Positions 53,276 to 61,934 of a stretch of DNA of 64,000 nt are shown piece by piece. Each line of letters starts with the position of its first letter. Position 1 is the first letter of the stretch. This stretch comes from Roseiarcus sp963772555. Lineage in GTDB: Bacteria; Pseudomonadota; Alphaproteobacteria; Rhizobiales; Beijerinckiaceae. The stretch lies in NCBI GenBank assembly GCA_963772555.1, contig CAVYXQ010000007.1, positions 620,001 through 684,000 on the forward strand. The letters run 5' to 3'. A model generated the notes under the pieces. It was not told the DNA's origin. It saw only the letters and a program-made list of their open reading frames with translations, and did not search any database. The translations under genes were made by a program, and so were the position numbers.

Positions 53276-55648
53276 TCAGGGCGATAGGATCAACTCGCCG
53301 GCCCCGGCCTTCCGCAGGTCGTCCTCGGAGCCGGTCAACGTGATCGACCTGACATCGTTCCATAGCGGCACGAGGTCGCGATAATGCCGGGAGAAAATGT
53401 GGCCCGATTGGCCGGTCGTGATCATGAACCGCGATTTTGCCGGATCGGCCAGGTCGTAGATCCCGCGAAACCCTGGACCGTGGGTGCGGGCGAAGGGCAG
53501 ACCGGCGGGCGCATCGAACCCGCCGCCGCGGTCGAGGGTGTAAAAGCCGCCGCTGGAAGGCACGCTGAGGTCGCTTATCCTGTCGAGCAGCGGCACGTGG
53601 CTATAGAGCTGGTGCCGCAACACGCTGATATGCTCGGCGCCCCAGCGCCACTGCGTCATGTCCCCTCCCTCGCGCTTGACGAGCAGCGCCAGGCCGTCGT
53701 CGAGCGCCCGGCCAAGCGTCTTGCCGCAGTCGGCGTCGGGGTTCCCGGGAGCGTCGCACCAGGAGGGATGGTCGCGCATCAGCGACATCAGCGTCGTTGC
53801 GGCGAAAGGACCCTTTTCCTCCAGCTTCAGGCCCGTCTTCTCCTCGAGCAGCAGGCGGTGAAGCGACGCGAGAAAGGCGGTGAAAATGAGCGGCTCCGGC
53901 TTGTCCTTGTTCATCACGGCGTCCCAGTTCGCCAGCATCGCCTGGGCCTGCCGCGCCCGCTCGTCGGACGGCGCGATCATCGCGATAAAGGGCTGCATTT
54001 CCTTCGCCGCAAGCGAGAAGTGATCGGCCTGCATCGCAGCGGATGTGTCGAGACTTTGCTTGCCGATCGAGTCGAAGAAATGCTGAATCCGGCGGGCGCG
54101 GAAAGTCTCCTCCCAATCCTGGCCGAACGTCGGTTGGTGGTCGTCGGGCACGTTGGCGTTGTTGGCGTTGAAGGCGAAGCCGACGCCGGGATTGTGGAGC
54201 TGGGGCAGTCCTTCGAACGGAATCGTGCCGGTCCAGTCGAACGCGCCGGATGCGCCGTCGACGGGCGCAAGACCGTCGCCGGACTTGCGCAACGGCACGA
54301 GCCCGGGGTTGAAGAACCCGATGTCGCCGGAGGCGTCGGCGTAGACGATGTTGACCGTCGGCGTTTGAAAGAGCCGCATCGCGTTCAGGAAGTCCTCCCA
54401 GTTTCGCGCCGCGCTCAGCCGCATCATGGCCTCTGCGGTCGTGTCCTCACCGCCGAGACCGGTGTAGGCGAGCGCAATGACCTTTCCGGGCTCGGCGATG
54501 CTGCGAAGATTTTGGCTGACGTCGGAGAGGACCGGACCGTGCCGGGTCGCCCGGACGGTCAGCTTGACCTCCGGACCGTCCTTCACGCGGATCGTCTCCT
54601 CGCGCGTCTCGAACGGCTCCGAGCCGCTGGGCGTCAGGTATTTGCCGGGATCGCCGGGGTCGATCGTCTCGACGAACAGGTCCTGCGCGTCCGTGTCGGC
54701 TGTGGTGACGCCCCAGGCGATGCTGTCGTTCTGGCCGAGCAGGACGATCGGCTCGCCCGGAACGGTGACCCCCTTGACCCAGCCTTGCGGCGTGACGATG
54801 CGCACGAGATACCAGAGTATGGGCGCCCCGAGTTCGAGGTGCGGATCGTTGGCGAGGATCGGCTTTCCGGTCTCGGTGCGCGATCCCGCGATGACCCATT
54901 CGTTCGAGGCTCCATGAGCAAGGCCGATCAGGGCGCCGACTCTGTCCTCGATGTCATCGCTGCCGGCGTGGGTGGCGCTGAGCGCCGGCAGCGTCGTTAT
55001 CGGGGCGCCGGCCTTCATGGCGGGAAACAGCCAGGCCGCCTTTTCCTCGCCGAGTTTCTGGCGGAGGCGGGCGCGCAACGCCTCGAGCCCGTAGTTGTGG
55101 GAGTTCTGGTAGGAAAACAGTTTGCCCCAGACCAGCGAGTCGGCCGGCTTCCATGGTTCCGGCCTGTCGCCGGCGATCAGGAACTCCGGAGGCAGCGCGT
55201 TCTGGTGGCTCTCCAGGAACGCGTTGACGCCGTCGGCATAGGCCTGCAGGCGCTTTTGCGCCCACGGCGCCAGCGCCGCGTAGCTGCTCTCGGCCTCGCG
55301 ATAGAAGCCGAGGGTGCGCATGAACTTGTCGATGTTCAGTTCGTCCGCGCCAAACATTTCGCTGAGGCGCCCCTGTCCGACCCGGCGCTGCACCTCCATC
55401 TGGAAAAGCCGCTCGCTGGCGTGCAGATAGCCGAGCGTCCGCGCCGCGTCGTCCATTGAGGCGGCGAAAATGTGCGGCACGCCATAGGCGTCGCGCCAGA
55501 CGCGGGTTTCAGCCGAGAGGCCGGGCAGCTCTTCCTTCCCGGAATAGGTCGGCATGGCGCGCCAGAAAAGGTAGCCGCCGGCCAATATCCCGACGAAGAC
55601 GAGCGTGATGAGCAGCCTCAAAAGCGCTTTGACGATCCACCACCGCAT
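53276..55648 (-). CDS. Penicillin acylase family protein (Ntn hydrolase)
   Basis: A 790-residue periplasmic Ntn-hydrolase with an N-terminal membrane anchor or signal (MRWWIVKALLRLLITLVFV). The alpha-chain region is followed by the processing site HGASNEWVIAG, where the Ser of SNEW should become the N-terminal nucleophile of the beta chain; HGPV and the AFNANNANVP segment are also typical. It could cleave penicillins, acyl-homoserine lactones or other amides; given the luxI in this window, lactone acylase activity is a thought, not a finding. It lies 25 bases after xth. Confidence 0.88.
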   Translation of the reverse strand: MRWWIVKALLRLLITLVFVGILAGGYLFWRAMPTYSGKEELPGLSAETRVWRDAYGVPHIFAASMDDAARTLGYLHASERLFQMEVQRRVGQGRLSEMFGADELNIDKFMRTLGFYREAESSYAALAPWAQKRLQAYADGVNAFLESHQNALPPEFLIAGDRPEPWKPADSLVWGKLFSYQNSHNYGLEALRARLRQKLGEEKAAWLFPAMKAGAPITTLPALSATHAGSDDIEDRVGALIGLAHGASNEWVIAGSRTETGKPILANDPHLELGAPILWYLVRIVTPQGWVKGVTVPGEPIVLLGQNDSIAWGVTTADTDAQDLFVETIDPGDPGKYLTPSGSEPFETREETIRVKDGPEVKLTVRATRHGPVLSDVSQNLRSIAEPGKVIALAYTGLGGEDTTAEAMMRLSAARNWEDFLNAMRLFQTPTVNIVYADASGDIGFFNPGLVPLRKSGDGLAPVDGASGAFDWTGTIPFEGLPQLHNPGVGFAFNANNANVPDDHQPTFGQDWEETFRARRIQHFFDSIGKQSLDTSAAMQADHFSLAAKEMQPFIAMIAPSDERARQAQAMLANWDAVMNKDKPEPLIFTAFLASLHRLLLEEKTGLKLEEKGPFAATTLMSLMRDHPSWCDAPGNPDADCGKTLGRALDDGLALLVKREGGDMTQWRWGAEHISVLRHQLYSHVPLLDRISDLSVPSSGGFYTLDRGGGFDAPAGLPFARTHGPGFRGIYDLADPAKSRFMITTGQSGHIFSRHYRDLVPLWNDVRSITLTGSEDDLRKAGAGELILSP

Positions 55649-55673
55649 CGAGGCGCCCCTCTGGTCCCGGGCT

Positions 55674-56480
55674 CTAGAAAGAAAACGTCGCCCTGACCGG
55701 AGCATGATCGGACGGACGCCGCCAGCCGCGGGCCTCGCGGTGAACCTGCACGGAAGCCACCGAGGCTTCAAGCGCGGAACTGACCCAGATGTGGTCGAGC
55801 CGCCGTCCCTTGTTCGCGTTCGACCAGTCGGGCGAACGATAGCTCCACCATGTGTAGAGCTTCTGGTCGTCCGGAACGAACTTGCGCAAGGCGTCGACCC
55901 ACGGCCCCGCCTCCTGCGCCCGCTTCAGCTTTTCAATCTCGACGGGCGTATGGCTCACCACGTTCGCCAGCGCCCTGTGACTCCAGACGTCGTGTTCGAG
56001 CGGCGCGATATTGAGGTCGCCGACCAGGATGGAGCGGCCTGCCGCTGTCCCGTCTTGCGCCGCCCATTCCGCCATCTCGTCGACGAAGGCGAGCTTGTGG
56101 GCGAACTTGGGATTGATGTCCGGGTCGGGCTCGTCGCCGCCGGCGGGCACGTAGAAATTGTGCAGTTCGACCCCGCCGAGTTCGCCGTCGAGGACGACGC
56201 GCAAATGGCGGGCGTCGCCCTTGGCGCAGAAGTCCCGCCTCGAGGAGCCGGCGAAGGGGATGCGCGAGACGACGGCGACGCCGTGGTAGCCCTTCTGCCC
56301 GCTGATGGCGATATGCGGATAGCCGGCGTCGCGGAACGGCCCGTGCGGAAAGTTCGCGTCGGGACATTTGGTCTCCTGCAGGCACAGGACGTCGGGCGCG
56401 CACTCCGCCAGGTAGCGGGTCACGAGGTCGATCCGCAGCCGGACCGAGTTGATGTTCCAGGTGGCGACGGCGAAATCCAA
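55674..56480 (-). CDS. xth: Exodeoxyribonuclease III
   Basis: AP endonuclease/3'-exonuclease for base-excision repair. A 268-residue enzyme: ATWNINSVRLRI at the start, LQETKCPDANFP with the metal Glu, YHGVAVVSR, ILVGDLNIAP with catalytic Asp-Asn, and RLDHIWVS and SDHAPVRATF at the end. No ATG suits; TTG 56480 (GAGG five bases upstream) gives DFAVATWN and is preferred. Confidence 0.93.
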   Translation of the reverse strand: MDFAVATWNINSVRLRIDLVTRYLAECAPDVLCLQETKCPDANFPHGPFRDAGYPHIAISGQKGYHGVAVVSRIPFAGSSRRDFCAKGDARHLRVVLDGELGGVELHNFYVPAGGDEPDPDINPKFAHKLAFVDEMAEWAAQDGTAAGRSILVGDLNIAPLEHDVWSHRALANVVSHTPVEIEKLKRAQEAGPWVDALRKFVPDDQKLYTWWSYRSPDWSNANKGRRLDHIWVSSALEASVASVQVHREARGWRRPSDHAPVRATFSF

Positions 56481-57126
56481 GAGGGCCTCGAAGGTCAGGG
56501 GCGCCAGAAGCGCCGACGCCGGCGCCCGACGCAAGCGGCGCGACGCGGTTTCCCACAGCCGCCGACCCGCGGGCCGAGGCGCTGGAGCAGCGCGCCGGCC
56601 TCGGGCCGCTTCGCCTGTTTTTCGCTGATAATCCCTGCTAATCGAAAAAAGCGCTCCCGCCGGGCGTCGGGCGATGCCCAAATCCATGGGATTTCATCTG
56701 GTTCGGCGAATCTGCTCGTGCGGAAGGTAAACATGGAACAGGGAAACGCTTTTCCCTGTTCAGGCAAGGAACAGGGAATCGAGCACGAAGCGGAAAACCC
56801 GCTCCCAAAACCGGGCCGGCGCGAGCTGGCGCCGCTGCTCAATTGCATGAGGATTGCGCGATATCTGATTGACTTGGCGAATGTAAACTACGTTTGGCGT
56901 GAGAGCGGCTCGCCCGGGGACGATGGAGGACCGGGCTATCGCTCGGGCCAGATCTTCATCGAGGAAATGTGGGCTAGAGGGCTGACCGGCGCAACCCGCG
57001 CCCTTTGGAGATGCGGCTGTCGCCAAGCGCCCTAATTTCTCTTCATATTCGAAGAGCCTGCGCCGGTTGGCTGAGCGCAAGGATCGTGGCAAGGATTTGT
57101 GGATTGCGGTCGCGAAGGAGTTCGGC
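56481..57126. other. Long intergenic region upstream of xth with repeat sequences
   Basis: About 646 bases between xth (leftward) and the small plus-strand gene. It contains the GAACAGGGA repeat listed separately and must hold the xth promoter; no other gene is supported. The frames seen here have the random composition of shadow frames. Confidence 0.5.
56736..56778. repeat. GAACAGGGA inverted and direct repeat
   Basis: GAACAGGGAAA (56736-56746) and TTTCCCTGTTC (56751-56761) form a perfect 11-bp hairpin with a four-base loop; a further direct copy GGAACAGGGAA is at 56768-56778. From memory, AACAGGGAA motifs are dispersed in several rhizobial genomes as intergenic repeats. Confidence 0.7.
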
Positions 57127-57324
57127 ATGGAGCGGCAAGAGACCCTGCACGCGCAAAGCGCGGATGTCCTGATCGAGGGCGACGTCGCCGTCCTGTCGTT
57201 CCTGACGGCGATGGACGATCATCCTAATGTCGCCATTTCGATGCGGGTCCACGCGTTGGAACTGCTGCAGTCGCGGATATCGCGCGCGCTCGCCGCACAA
57301 CCGAAACAGACGCGACCGGGTTGA
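57127..57324 (+). CDS. Small protein of unknown function, 65 residues
   Basis: ATG 57127 follows AAGGAG six bases upstream. The peptide starts MERQETLHAQSADVLIEGD and continues into FLTAMDDHP and a helical end with HALELLQSRISRAL. Composition and ribosome site favour a real gene. It converges with lolA. No family recognised. Confidence 0.5.
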   Translation: MERQETLHAQSADVLIEGDVAVLSFLTAMDDHPNVAISMRVHALELLQSRISRALAAQPKQTRPG

Positions 57325-57386
57325 AGGCGTCAGGCGGCGAGACGAGGCGCTGCCGGAGCGGGCGCCCGCAGACATCCGCGCGAGGC

Positions 57387-58094
57387 TTATCGCGCGCGGC
57401 CGAGCGGGGTCGAGGGCAGATTCTCGTCGATATGGAAGATCGCCGGGTCGGGCTTGGTCTTCAGATCGACGTTGAACAGGGTCACGATCGTCTGAAAGCC
57501 CTGCGCGTCGATCACCGTCCATTGCTTGAGGGCGAAAGTGACGGGGTCGAAGATCAGCTCGAGATGCGCCGTCCCGCCGAACGTCGCCTTGTCCTCGATC
57601 TCGATCGTGACCGAGCTGTCGTCCTGGGCGACGCTGAGCACCCTCGTGTCCCTGGCGATGTCGATGCGGTCGGCGAGCAGGAACTTCAGCGGGGTCTGGG
57701 CGATGAAATATTCTTCCTGGGTGTTGAGCTTGTGATCGATGACGGCGACGCTGCGGCCGTCCGCCACGATCTCGAAGCGCGCCGGCGCGGCGTATTTGAA
57801 CAGCATGCGGCCCGGCCGTTCGACGGTGAGTTGGCCTTCGGACCGTTTGCCGCCCGGGCCGATCTGGACGAAGTCGGCGGTGATGACGCGCGCCGAGTCG
57901 AGCCAGGCGTTGGCGCGCTGAATCGCCTCGCCGGCGGTGAGCGAGGCGGCCGGACCGCTCTTGGCCGTCTTGTCCTTGTCCGGCCTGACGGGCGGCATCG
58001 GCGACTGGAGCTGCAGCGGCGCGGTTTGCGCGACCGCGCCGGCGCAGAGCCCGACGCACAGGATGAGCGCCAGCCACCGGAATGGTTTCGCCAT
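57387..58094 (-). CDS. lolA: Outer membrane lipoprotein carrier protein LolA
   Basis: Carries lipoproteins through the periplasm. A signal peptide (MAKPFRWLALILCVGLCAGA) leads to the LolA half-barrel: ITADFVQIGPGGKRSEGQLTV with the LolA-type strands, PGRMLFKYAAPARFEIVADG, and the C-terminal IVTLFNVDLKTKPDPAIF. Length 235 includes an extra Pro-rich linker after the signal peptide. In relatives it sits near xth, as here. Confidence 0.92.
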   Translation of the reverse strand: MAKPFRWLALILCVGLCAGAVAQTAPLQLQSPMPPVRPDKDKTAKSGPAASLTAGEAIQRANAWLDSARVITADFVQIGPGGKRSEGQLTVERPGRMLFKYAAPARFEIVADGRSVAVIDHKLNTQEEYFIAQTPLKFLLADRIDIARDTRVLSVAQDDSSVTIEIEDKATFGGTAHLELIFDPVTFALKQWTVIDAQGFQTIVTLFNVDLKTKPDPAIFHIDENLPSTPLGRAR

Positions 58095-58229
58095 GAAGTC
58101 CGTCCTTTCCGACCTGTGCCTTGAGGCTGCGGCCGAATCAGGCCGGAAGCGAAGACCTATCGCCGAGCGTCGAGGGCGTGCCTTTGGCGATCCAGTGTGC
58201 TCTTTCTGTGGCGGCGGGCGTCCGGAACG

Positions 58230-59555
58230 CTACCCGGCGAGCGCCGCATCGACCGCGTCGCCCAGGCGCTCGACGATCGTGTCGATCTGCGACGGATTGA
58301 CGATGAACGGCGGCGCCAGAAGCACGTGGTCGCCGCGCACCCCGTCGATCGTGCCCCCCATCGGGTAGGCGATCAGACCGCGCGCCATCGCCTCCCGCTT
58401 GATCCGCGCGTGAACCTTGAGCGCCGGATCGAACGGACGCTTGCCGTCCCGGTCTTCGACGAGCTCGATCGCACGCAAAAGCCCGCGCCCGCGGATGTCG
58501 CCGACGTGGGGATTGTCGGCGAACCGCTCGACGAGCCGCCGCTGCAGCCGTTCGCCCATCGCCGCCACGTTGTCGAGAAGCCCGTCGCGCCGAATGACGT
58601 CCTGGACGGCGAGCGCCGCCGCGGCCGCCATCGGATGGCCCATATAGGTGTGGCCGTGCTGGAAGGCGCCCGAGCCGCTGGCGAAGGCCTCGAAGATGCG
58701 CCTCGTCAGCAGCACGGCGCCGATCGGCTGGTAGCCGCCGCCGAGCCCCTTGGCGACCGTCATCAGGTCAGGCGCGACGCCGTCCTGCTCGCAGGCGTGC
58801 AGCGTCCCCGTCCGCCCCATGCCGCACATCACCTCGTCGAGAATGAAGAGAACGCCGTAACGGTCGCAGATGGCGCGGATGCGCTTGAAGTAGTCGGCGA
58901 CGGGCGGCGCGGCGCCCAGCGTCGCCCCGACCACGATCTCGGCGACGAAGGCGATGACGCGCTCCGGGCCGACTTCGAGGAGCTTGTCCTCGAGCGCCTG
59001 CGCGGCGCGGGCGGCGTAATCGGCGTCGCTCTCGCCGTCGCGTTGCAGGCGATAGGCATAGCACGGATCGATGTGATGGGTCTCGATCAGCAGCGGCTCG
59101 AATTGAGCGCGCCGCCAGGCGTTGCCGCCCGCCGCCAGCGCGCCAAGGGTGTTGCCGTGGTAGCTTTGCCGCCGCGCGACGATCAGGCGGCGCTGCGGCT
59201 CGCCGGTCTCGACGAAATATTGGCGCGCCATCTTGAGCGCCGCCTCGACCGCCTCCGATCCGCCGCTGACCAGATAGACGCGATTGATGTCGCCGGGAGC
59301 GCCCTCGACGAGCCGGTCGGCGAGACGCTCTGCGGCCTCGGTGGTGAAGAAGGCGGTATGCGCATAGGCGAGCGTGTCGAGCTGCTTGTGCAGAGCGGCC
59401 ATGACCTCCGGATGCCCATGGCCGAGGCAGGAGACGGCGGCCCCGCCGGACGCGTCGAGATAGCGGCGGCCCCCGGCGTCGACGATCTCGATTCCCGAGC
59501 CGGCGACCGCGATCGGCGGGACGACGTTTGCGGCCCGGTGCAGAATATGCGTCAT
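58230..59555 (-). CDS. Class III pyridoxal-phosphate aminotransferase
   Basis: A 441-residue PLP enzyme of the omega-amino-acid/diaminobutyrate aminotransferase group: GHGHPEVMAAL, SGGSEAVEAALKMARQY for the cofactor phosphate, SYHGNTLGAL, FILDEVMCGMGRTG with the Asp that binds the pyridine N, and TVAKGLGGGYQPIG with the Schiff-base Lys. Start ATG 59555. It diverges from the BKACE gene with 66 bases between them, so the two probably act in one pathway, for example amine or amino-acid catabolism. Confidence 0.9.
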   Translation of the reverse strand: MTHILHRAANVVPPIAVAGSGIEIVDAGGRRYLDASGGAAVSCLGHGHPEVMAALHKQLDTLAYAHTAFFTTEAAERLADRLVEGAPGDINRVYLVSGGSEAVEAALKMARQYFVETGEPQRRLIVARRQSYHGNTLGALAAGGNAWRRAQFEPLLIETHHIDPCYAYRLQRDGESDADYAARAAQALEDKLLEVGPERVIAFVAEIVVGATLGAAPPVADYFKRIRAICDRYGVLFILDEVMCGMGRTGTLHACEQDGVAPDLMTVAKGLGGGYQPIGAVLLTRRIFEAFASGSGAFQHGHTYMGHPMAAAAALAVQDVIRRDGLLDNVAAMGERLQRRLVERFADNPHVGDIRGRGLLRAIELVEDRDGKRPFDPALKVHARIKREAMARGLIAYPMGGTIDGVRGDHVLLAPPFIVNPSQIDTIVERLGDAVDAALAG

Positions 59556-59621
59556 TGGTCTTTCCGGCTGATGGGACGCGGGGGACGCGGTCATCATAAC
59601 CGCAGGGCGGGGACCGACGAA

Positions 59622-60476
59622 ATGACGGGGGGCGCGGCCGCTGCGCCGGACCCGAGACGGGTCATTGTGGCGGTCGCCCCGAACGGCGGCCGAAAGACCA
59701 AGGCCGACCACCCGGCGCTGCCGATTTCGGCCGAGGAGCTGGGGCGAACCGCGGCCGAGTGTCTCGCGGCCGGCGCCGCCGTGATCCACCTGCATGTCCG
59801 CGACCGGGACGGCCTGCACGTGCTCGACCCGGAGGCCTATCGGGCGGCGATCGCGCGCATTTGCGCCGCGGTCGGCGACGGCCTCGTTGTCCAGATCACG
59901 AGCGAGTCGCTCGGCCGCTATTCCCCCGCCGAGCAGAGGGCGGCGATCCTGGCGACGAACCCGGAGGCGGTCTCGCTGGCGCTGCGCGAGCTGGCGCCGG
60001 ACGAGAGCGGCGAGAAGGACTTTGCCCAATTCCTCGGCCGCCTGAAGCAGATGCGCGTCTACCCGCAATTCATTCTTTATTCGCCAGAGGAAGCAAGGCG
60101 TCTCGCGGCGATGCAGAAGCGAGGCCTGATCCCGTTCGAGGCGCCAGCCGTCCTCTATGTCCTCGGCCGGTTCACGCTTCTCCGCACGGCGTCTCCGTCA
60201 GACCTCCTGCCGTTCGTCGCCCCGGATATGCCGCGTTTTGCCTCCTGGAGCGTCTGCGCCTTCGGGCGTCGCGAGGCCGCCTGCGCGACGGCGGCGGCGC
60301 TCCTCGGCGGCCACGCGCGGGTCGGCTTCGAGAACAATCTGGCGCTGCCCTCCGGCGAAAGGGCCGCCTCCAACGCCGACCTCGTCGCTGTCGTCGTCCA
60401 GGCGCTGAAGGCTCTCGCCATCGCGATCGAGACCGCTGACGGCGTCAGGGAGCAGATCGCCGCGGCGATGGGTTGA
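59622..60476 (+). CDS. BKACE family enzyme (3-keto-5-aminohexanoate cleavage protein type)
   Basis: A zinc-dependent enzyme that cleaves a beta-keto acid with acetyl-CoA to acetoacetate and an acyl-CoA. A 284-residue TIM barrel: APNGGRKTKADHPALPISAE, zinc motif VIHLHVRDRDG, QITSESLGRY, and the GFENNLALPSG loop near the end with the conserved Glu. Substrate range in this family is wide (amino-keto acids, carnitine and betaine derivatives). Start ATG 59622. Confidence 0.88.
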   Translation: MTGGAAAAPDPRRVIVAVAPNGGRKTKADHPALPISAEELGRTAAECLAAGAAVIHLHVRDRDGLHVLDPEAYRAAIARICAAVGDGLVVQITSESLGRYSPAEQRAAILATNPEAVSLALRELAPDESGEKDFAQFLGRLKQMRVYPQFILYSPEEARRLAAMQKRGLIPFEAPAVLYVLGRFTLLRTASPSDLLPFVAPDMPRFASWSVCAFGRREAACATAAALLGGHARVGFENNLALPSGERAASNADLVAVVVQALKALAIAIETADGVREQIAAAMG

Positions 60477-60785
60477 GCGCAAGCCGAACAACCGACCGGC
60501 TTTTCTGAAATCGTCATTCGGGATCGCGAGATGTGAGCGGAACTCGGCGGGCGAGTTTATTTTCGGAACACAAAATATTTCGCTTTCGTTCGCGATTGGG
60601 GCCGGTCCTTCGTGGGCGAGACAGTTGATCCCTTGACAAGTCAGCCGGCAGCCGATTAACTTTAATTTCGGGTCACGTAATAATTCGCGACGCGTCTTGC
60701 TCGCGCAGACCGCCGAATTATCAGGGGCTCGCTGGTCGCGTAAGCGATCGAAATCGACAAAACGAACGTCAGGGAGGACATGGCA
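60477..60785. promoter_or_regulatory. Upstream region of the xylF operon with promoter and dyad
   Basis: An A/T-richer 309-base spacer. TTGACA (60633-60638), 17 bases, then TTAACT (60656-60661) is a candidate promoter. Downstream of it ATAATTCG (60680-60687) and CGAATTAT (60714-60721) form a perfect 8-bp inverted repeat, a candidate operator for a sugar-responsive repressor. No regulator gene is in the window. Confidence 0.5.
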
Positions 60786-61835
60786 ATGGCTCGAGACTTT
60801 CAGGGCGCGCGACGGGCATTTTGCTGGGCAGTCGGGGGCGTCATTCTTACGGTCGGCGTCACGCCTTTTGCCGCGAACGCCGAAGACATCACGATCGGCC
60901 TCGCGATGAAGACGCACACCGAACTTCGCTGGAAGTTCGACGAGGAGATCATGAAAGACGAGGCCGCGAAACTCGGCGTCAAGCTCAACTTTCAGTGGGC
61001 CGACAACAGCCCGACGACACAGGCCTCCCAGTTCGAGAATCTGCTTAGCCAGAAAGTCAACGCAATCGTCATCATCCCCATCGACAGCGCCGCTGCCGGC
61101 AGGCTGATCGACGAAGCGCACGAGCAGAAGGTGCCGGTCATCAGCTACGATGTGCCGGTGTCGTCCGCCAGGCTCGACTTCATGGTGGAGCGCAACAATG
61201 CGGAGGTTGGCGTTCTGCAGGCCAAAGCGGCCCTGCGCTTCGCGCCCAAAGGCAATTATGTGCTGATCAAGGGCGATCCCGGCAACAGCGTCGCCGCCAT
61301 TTTCGGCGAGGGTGCGGAAAAAATCCTGAAACCCAACAAGAACATCAATATCGTCTACGATCAGTTCATGACGAATTGGGACCAGAAGGGAGCCGAAGCT
61401 GTCGCTGAGAATCAACTCAGCGAGCATAATGACGACATCGCCGCTTTCGTCACGTCGAACGACGGCATGGGGCAGGGCGTTGCGCAGGCCGTCGTCGGGC
61501 GCAACCTCGGCGGCAAGGTCTTCATCTCCGGGCTTGACGCCGACACCGCAAGCCTTCGTCTCATCGCTCAAGGGGTGCAGACGATGACTGTTTGGACAGA
61601 CCTCGACGAGCAAGACCGCTCCGCGATCCGCGCCGCCGTCGCGCTCGCAAAGGGTCAGAAACCAGACATGACGGTCGAGATGACCGACGATGGCAAGGGC
61701 CCTTACCCCTATCATCCGATCAAGGTGCTCGAAGTCAACAAAGACAATCTCTGTGATTTCGTCACCAAGATTGCCCCCAAAGGCTGGGTCGAGGTGAAGG
61801 ACGTGTTTCCCGATAATCCGAACGCGTGCAAGTAG
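60786..61835 (+). CDS. xylF: D-xylose-type ABC transporter substrate-binding protein
   Basis: A periplasmic sugar-binding protein (about 349 residues) with a signal peptide ending FAANA before EDITIGLAMKTHTELRW. The two-lobed fold has PIDSAAAGRLIDEAHEQKVPVISYD and TSNDGMGQGVAQAV, as in XylF. Start: ATG 60786 has GGAGGA eight bases upstream; ATG 60780 is in frame but too close to it. Xylose is likely but a related pentose cannot be excluded. Confidence 0.88.
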   Translation: MARDFQGARRAFCWAVGGVILTVGVTPFAANAEDITIGLAMKTHTELRWKFDEEIMKDEAAKLGVKLNFQWADNSPTTQASQFENLLSQKVNAIVIIPIDSAAAGRLIDEAHEQKVPVISYDVPVSSARLDFMVERNNAEVGVLQAKAALRFAPKGNYVLIKGDPGNSVAAIFGEGAEKILKPNKNINIVYDQFMTNWDQKGAEAVAENQLSEHNDDIAAFVTSNDGMGQGVAQAVVGRNLGGKVFISGLDADTASLRLIAQGVQTMTVWTDLDEQDRSAIRAAVALAKGQKPDMTVEMTDDGKGPYPYHPIKVLEVNKDNLCDFVTKIAPKGWVEVKDVFPDNPNACK

Positions 61836-61855
61836 GCGTCGCGGCAACTCGCGCG

Positions 61856-61884
61856 CCGGGAGGCGCGCCAGGCGCGCCTCCCGG
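61856..61884. terminator. Perfect 14-bp hairpin between xylF and xylG
   Basis: CCGGGAGGCGCGCC and its complement enclose a single base. It lies 21 bases after the xylF stop without a T-run. Such a structure between a binding-protein gene and its ATPase gene usually protects the upstream mRNA so the binding protein is made in excess. Confidence 0.65.
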
Positions 61885-61934
61885 GTTCACGGCTCGAGCG
61901 CCCCGATCGCGAACCGGACGTGGGATATTGAACG

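Noticed and set aside
53384..55459. A 691-codon open frame antisense to the penicillin acylase gene
   Set aside because: Shadow of the real gene; no start site with ribosome signal and no recognisable domain.
58197..59621. Upstream extension of the BKACE frame covering the aminotransferase gene
   Set aside because: It is antisense to the aminotransferase; the BKACE family start is at 59622.
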